The translations under genes and the position numbers were made by a program. Under the pieces are notes generated by a model. That model did not search any database and had not been told where the DNA came from. It worked only from the letters and a program-made list of their open reading frames with translations. Positions 59,070 through 64,000 of a stretch of 64,000 nt of DNA are shown in pieces (the first letter of the stretch is position 1; each line of letters opens with the position of its first letter). Origin of the DNA: Chlamydoabsidia padenii (taxonomy: Eukaryota; Mucoromycota; Mucoromycetes; Mucorales; Cunninghamellaceae); contig JAIWND010000009.1 in NCBI GenBank assembly GCA_025330725.1, positions 248,001-312,000 on the forward strand, in the 5' to 3' direction.

Positions 59070-62000
59070 CTAGTTTGCCTTGATGGCTTCGGGAGCACGT
59101 TGCCAGACACCACCAGTCATAGGGAGATAAGTAGATCCAGCCAAGAACAAATCGATTTCACGAGCGCATTGACGACCTTCATTAATACCATGGACGATCA
59201 AAGATTGACCACGGCGACAATCACCAGCAGCAAAGACACCGGGAAGAGCAGTAGAGTATTTGCCCTTGAATGTTTCGACATTGGTACGGCCATCTTGCTT
59301 GAGTTGTAATTGTTTCACCACGGCTTCTTCAGGACCGAGGAAACCCATGGACAAGAGCACCAGGTCAGCTTGGAAGAATTGTTCGGAGCCTTCGACTTCC
59401 TTCATGGCCCAGCGACCAGCATCATCCTTGGTCCATTCCACGCGCACAGTGTTGATACCCTTGATGTTACCTTGGCCATCGTTGATGAATTCCTTGGAGA
59501 GCACACAGTATTCACGAGGATCGTTACCAAAGTGAGCTTGGACTTCACTGTGACCATAATCCACCTTGAAGACACGAGCGAATTGAGGCCAGGGGTTGTC
59601 GTTAGCACGAGAGGAGGGAGGTTGAGGAAGCAATTCAAAGTTGACCACAGACTTGCATCCGTGACGAACAGAAGTACCAATACAATCGTTACCAGTATCA
59701 CCACCACCAATCACAATCACATGCTTGTCCTTGGCGCTAAGGTATTGACCATCCTTGAGTTCGCTATCCAAAAGAGACTTGGTGTTGGCTTGTAAGAATT
59801 CCATAGCAAAGTGGACACCGTTGAGTTCACGACCAGGGATTCTGAGATCACGAGGCCAGGTAGCACCAGTGGCAACAATCAAAGCATCATTTTCAGATCG
59901 GAGCTTGTTAGCATCAATATCCACACCGACATTAGCATTAGGGACAAAGGTGATGCCTTCAGCAGCCATCAAATCGATACGACGTTGGACAATCTTCTTG
60001 TCGAGCTTCATGTTGGGAATACCGTACATAAGGAGACCACCAATACGATCGTTACGATCATACACAGTTACTAAATGACCAGCTCGGTTGAGTTGATCAG
60101 CAGCACTGAGACCGGCAGGACCAGATCCAATAATAGCAACCTTCTTACCAGTGCGCACCTTGGGGACTCGAGGGACAATCCAGCCTTCTTCGAAACCGCG
60201 ATCAACAATTGCACATTCAATGCTCTTAATGGCGACAGCAGGTTCGTTAATGGAGAGTGTACAACTTGATTCACAAGGAGCAGGGCAGACACGACCTATT
60301 TTTTTAAAAAAAAAAAAAAGAGATTAGTATTAGAATGGGGCCTGCCATTTTTTTTTTCCTTCGAGTTACTTACCAGTGAATTCGGGGAAGTTGTTGGTCA
60401 TAAGTAATCGGTCCAAAGCTTCCTTCCAGTTGTCCTTGAATACCAATTCGTTCCACTTGGGGATAATGTTACCGATAGGACAGCCAGTATCAGATTGACA
60501 GAAAGGCACACCACAATCCATACAACGGGCAGCTTGTTCGTGAGCTTGAGATCGGGTAATTCGGTCATTGATTTCATCCCAGTCACCAGTACGCTTCTTG
60601 GAGTTGCGGTAACGATCGGTTCTGCGCTTGTATTTGATGAATCCACGCAACTTGTCGAGTTTAGAGCGGCGTTCCAAAATGGTAGCTTCATCCATGATAC
60701 TGTCTTCGACATCATCCACTTGAGGTTCGTTCTTCTTGTGTGCTTGTTCGCAGACAGGAGGTTCTTGGGCCTTGAGAGTAGCAGCAGCAGCTTGCTTTTC
60801 TTGACGCACCTTCATCAACAATTCCTTGTATTCAGTAGGCATGACCATGACAAACTTGGGCAAGTAATCGTTGAAGTTTTGCAAGATACGGTCGGCGATG
60901 GCGGATCCAGTGTAATGGCGGTGATCTTCAATGAGGTTGCGAAGTTCGGCAATACGTTCATCATCGTTGACAGTTTCCAATTCCACCATTTCAGTGTTGA
61001 CACGAGATTTGAATTGACCATCAACATCCAATACATAGGCGATACCACCAGACATACCAGCAGCAAAGTTACGACCAGTGCTACCCAAAATTACAGCACG
61101 ACCACCAGTCATGTATTCACAACCGTGATCACCGACACCTTCACAAACAGCGTGAGCACCAGAGTTACGGACACAGAAACGTTCAGCAGCAATACCACGG
61201 AAGTAAGCACGACCAGAGGTAGCACCATAGAGACACACATTACCGACGATCACGTTTTCTTCAGACTTGAATACAGCATTCTTGGGAGGATAGATGGCAA
61301 TCTTACCACCAGAGAGACCCTTACCCACGTAATCGTTGGAGTCACCTTCCAATTCAAAGAAGATACCAGGAGCAAGGAAGGCACCAAGAGATTGACCTGC
61401 AGAACCAGTCATCTTGACATGGATAGTATCCGAAGGCAAACCATTTTCGCCATGACGCTTGGAGACATGGTAAGAGAGGGTGGTACCGAGAGCACGGTCA
61501 GTGTTGCAGACTTGGGTTTCAATGTTGACGGGTTCCTTGTTGGTCAAAGCAGGTTCAGATTCATCGATCAAGTAGTTGTCCAAACGCAAGTGCAAGTTGT
61601 GCTTTTGCTTGCTGACACAGTGAGAGTCGACACCAGGACGCAAAGAAGCGGCAGGAGTGAGAATAGGGGACAGATCCAAGTTGCCAGTCTTGAAGGTGCG
61701 GAGAGATTCGTTCACCTTGAGGAGTTCAGCATGACCCACCATTTCATTCACACTACGGAAACCGAGCTTGGCCATGTAGGTACGCATTTCTTCAGCAAGA
61801 TAGTAGAAGAAGTTGACAACATGTTCAGGAGAGCCTTCAAACTTCTTGCGGAGTTCAGGGTCTTGAGTAGCAATACCAACAGGACAAGTGTTCTTTGAGA
61901 AAAAAGGTATTAGTGTGCTTCCTATTCCTTTTTTTTTTTTTTTTTTTTTATTGTTACTTACCAAGTGACACTTTCGCATCATGGTACAACCAAGAGCAAT

Positions 62001-64000
62001 CAGAGGAGTAGTGGCGAAACCCCACTCTTCAGCACCGAGCAAACAAGCAATAGCAATATCACGACCAGTCTTGATTTGACCATCAGTTTGGACAATCACA
62101 CGGCCACGAAGATCATTGAGCACCAAAGTTTGATGAGTTTCAGCAAGACCCAATTCCCAAGGCAAACCGGCGTATTTGATACCAGTCCATCGAGAAGCAC
62201 CAGTACCACCATCATGACCAGAAATCAAGATATGATCAGCACGAGCCTTGGCTACACCGGAAGCAACAATACCCACACCAACTTCAGATACCAACTTTAC
62301 AGATACACGAGAGCGAGGGTTGGCGCACTTGAGATCGTAGATAAGTTGCTTGAGATCTTCAATAGAGTAAATATCGTGATGAGGAGGAGGGGAGATAAGA
62401 CCGATACCAGGAGTCGTCTTTCGAGTTGAGGCGATTTCTTCAGACACCTTTCCGCCAGCCAATTCACCACCTTCACCAGGCTTGGCACCTTGAGCCATCT
62501 TGATTTGCAATTCATCAGAGTCAGCCAAGTAGAAGGAAGTGACACCGAAACGACCAGAGGCGACTTGTTTAATAGCAGATCGAAGACTGTCACCATTTTC
62601 ACGAGGAATGGATCGTTCAGGCTTTTCACCACCTTCACCAGTGTTGGATTTACCGCCGAGTTGATTCATAGCAATGGCCAAAGAGCTGTGAGCTTCCATA
62701 GAGATAGACCCATAAGACATTGCACCAGTGACAAATCGCTTGACAATCTTATCCCAAGATTCCACTTGTTCCACAGGGATTTCCTTTCGTTGAGAGTAGT
62801 CGAATTCGAGCATACCACGGAGAGTACATTTCTTGATGGCTTCATAAGAGTGGCGAGAGTAGGCATCATAAGAGCTTTGGTTCTTGGCACGGACAGCATC
62901 TTGCAAGTTGGCGATAGTAGCAGGTTCAGCGATATGAGGTTCACCACCGTTACGCCAGTGATATTCACCAGATTCAGGCAAGGCAAGAGGACCAACTGTG
63001 TTTCGAGAGGGATAACCTTGTTCATGAAGAGTCAAGGCATCCAAAGCAAAGATATCAAAAGTGACACCCTTGATACGAGAAGCAGTGCCAGCGAAACAAC
63101 GAGAGATCACAGTATCATCCACACCGAGAGCTTCGAAAATTTGAGCACCCTTGTAAGAAGCCAAAGTAGAGATACCCATCTTGGACATAACCTTCATAAT
63201 ACCATTGTCGATACCCTTCTTGAAGTTGTAGACCAATTTTTCAGCAGTCAAACCGTCATGCACAGCATTTTCCCGGACCAACTTCATCATGGCTTCCATG
63301 GCAAGATAAGGACAGACGGCATCAGCACCATAACCGACAAGGACACAGAAATGATGAACTTCACGAGCTTCAGCAGTTTCCACCATCAAGGCGATACGAG
63401 AGCGTTGCTTGTTACGGACCAAATGATGATGCACACCACCCACAGCGATCAGAGAAGAGATAGCCACGCGATCAGCATTGACAGCACGATCAGACAAGAC
63501 TACCACCTTATAACCTTGTTCAATGGAGTGACTGACTTCAGAGCAGATACGTTCAAGAGCTTGGACATAACCTTGTACACCTTCAGTCTTGGCAAAAGTG
63601 ATATCAATGGTGGCGACCTTCCATTCAGGATAAGCATTGGACATGTTCTTGACAGCAGCCAATTCTTCCATGGACAAGATAGGAGAGGGCAATGTGATCT
63701 TGTGGGCTTGCTTTTCGTCAATTTCCAAAATGTTACCTTCAGGACCAACATAGCATTCCAAAGACATGACGATTTCTTCACGAATAGGATCAATAGGAGG
63801 GTTGGTAACTTGGGCAAAGAGTTCACGGAAGTATTCATAAACCAGACGAGGTTGTTCTGCCAAACAAGCCAAAGCAGTATCGTTACCCATAGAGCCGAGT
63901 GGTTCTTTACCAGTAGAAGCCAAAGGAAGCATAATCAGATTCAATTGTTCCAAAGTATAACCAAAGGCACGAAGACGAGGATCGGCGCTGACAGTAGTTT
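59070..64000 (-). CDS. GLT1: NADH-dependent glutamate synthase (GOGAT), C-terminal part
   Basis: Converts 2-oxoglutarate and glutamine to two glutamates with NADH; central to ammonia assimilation. The gene is cut by the right window edge, so the N-terminal glutaminase domain is missing. Visible exons are 64000-61962, 61892-60374 and 60295-59070. The order is central domain, FMN synthase domain ([35 protein letters not shown]), the 3Fe-4S cysteines ([12 protein letters not shown], rebuilt exactly across an intron), the GXGXG-type beta-helix, a linker, the 4Fe-4S region [19 protein letters not shown], and the FAD/NAD domain ([49 protein letters not shown]). It ends PEAIKAN. Fusion of large and small subunits is the eukaryotic form. 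Codon use is strongly biased to C-ending codons (GGT/ACC/AAG), suggesting high expression. Confidence 0.98.

Noticed and set aside
60495..61898. 467-codon open frame on the plus strand
   Set aside because: It lies exactly antisense to the glutamate synthase exon. The GOGAT reading has full domain conservation, and the antisense frame is opened by its biased codon use. Its translation (Thr/Val/Phe-rich) resembles no protein I know.
1..64000. CRISPR arrays, prophage, bacterial defence systems or biosynthetic clusters
   Set aside because: The window is spliced eukaryotic nuclear DNA with housekeeping genes; no repeat-spacer pattern or clustered pathway genes were found.

Overview
This is nuclear DNA from a filamentous fungus, most likely an early-diverging one of the Mucoromycota/Mucorales type; I infer this and did not test it. 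The DNA is AT-rich. Genes are compact and alternate strands. Introns are short (about 50-100 bp, GTAAGT-like donors) and numerous. Homopolymer A/T tracts are frequent in introns and promoters. Gene content includes both fungal hallmarks (a prenylated Skt5/Chs4-type chitin synthase activator, NADH-glutamate synthase, Vcx1) and genes missing from yeasts (an SZT2 homologue, PARN, a DusA-type dihydrouridine synthase). I see no rRNA, tRNA, CRISPR, prophage or intact transposon.

Left part (1-25 kb): F-actin capping protein beta (+), Sel1-repeat chitin synthase activator (-), DusA-like tRNA dihydrouridine synthase (+), CDF zinc transporter (+), cytochrome c oxidase subunit 7 (+), Cdc4-like F-box/WD40 protein (+), ThrE/Prm10-type transporter (+), a 16-exon helical protein I cannot name (-), a Ser/Thr-rich single-pass membrane protein (+), a PHOSPHO-type HAD phosphatase (+) and diacylglycerol acyltransferase 2 (-).

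Middle (25-46 kb): NIPA-type magnesium transporter (-), PARN deadenylase (+), V-ATPase subunit e (+), Gid8-like LisH/CTLH protein (+), a small P-loop kinase (-), and a 14-exon, 3,626-residue SZT2 homologue (-) that spans almost 12 kb.

Right part (46-64 kb): Vcx1-type Ca2+/H+ exchanger (-), membrane-anchored SCP/Psr1-type CTD phosphatase (+), ARL2 GTPase (-), DUF155 (Rmd1/Sif2-type) membrane protein (+), two-RRM protein (+), a 2.1 kb gene-poor stretch with a degenerate tandem repeat, a TEX261/Svp26 ER-export adaptor (-), and the 3' part of NADH-GOGAT (-), which runs off the right edge.

The neighbours share no single pathway; this is ordinary eukaryotic gene order. The most striking unexplained signal is a recurring element, roughly GCGGGATTTGAATA in either orientation. 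It lies about 60-220 bp upstream of most start codons, is also found in a few gene-free spots, and is repeated inside the tandem repeat near 56.3-56.85 kb.
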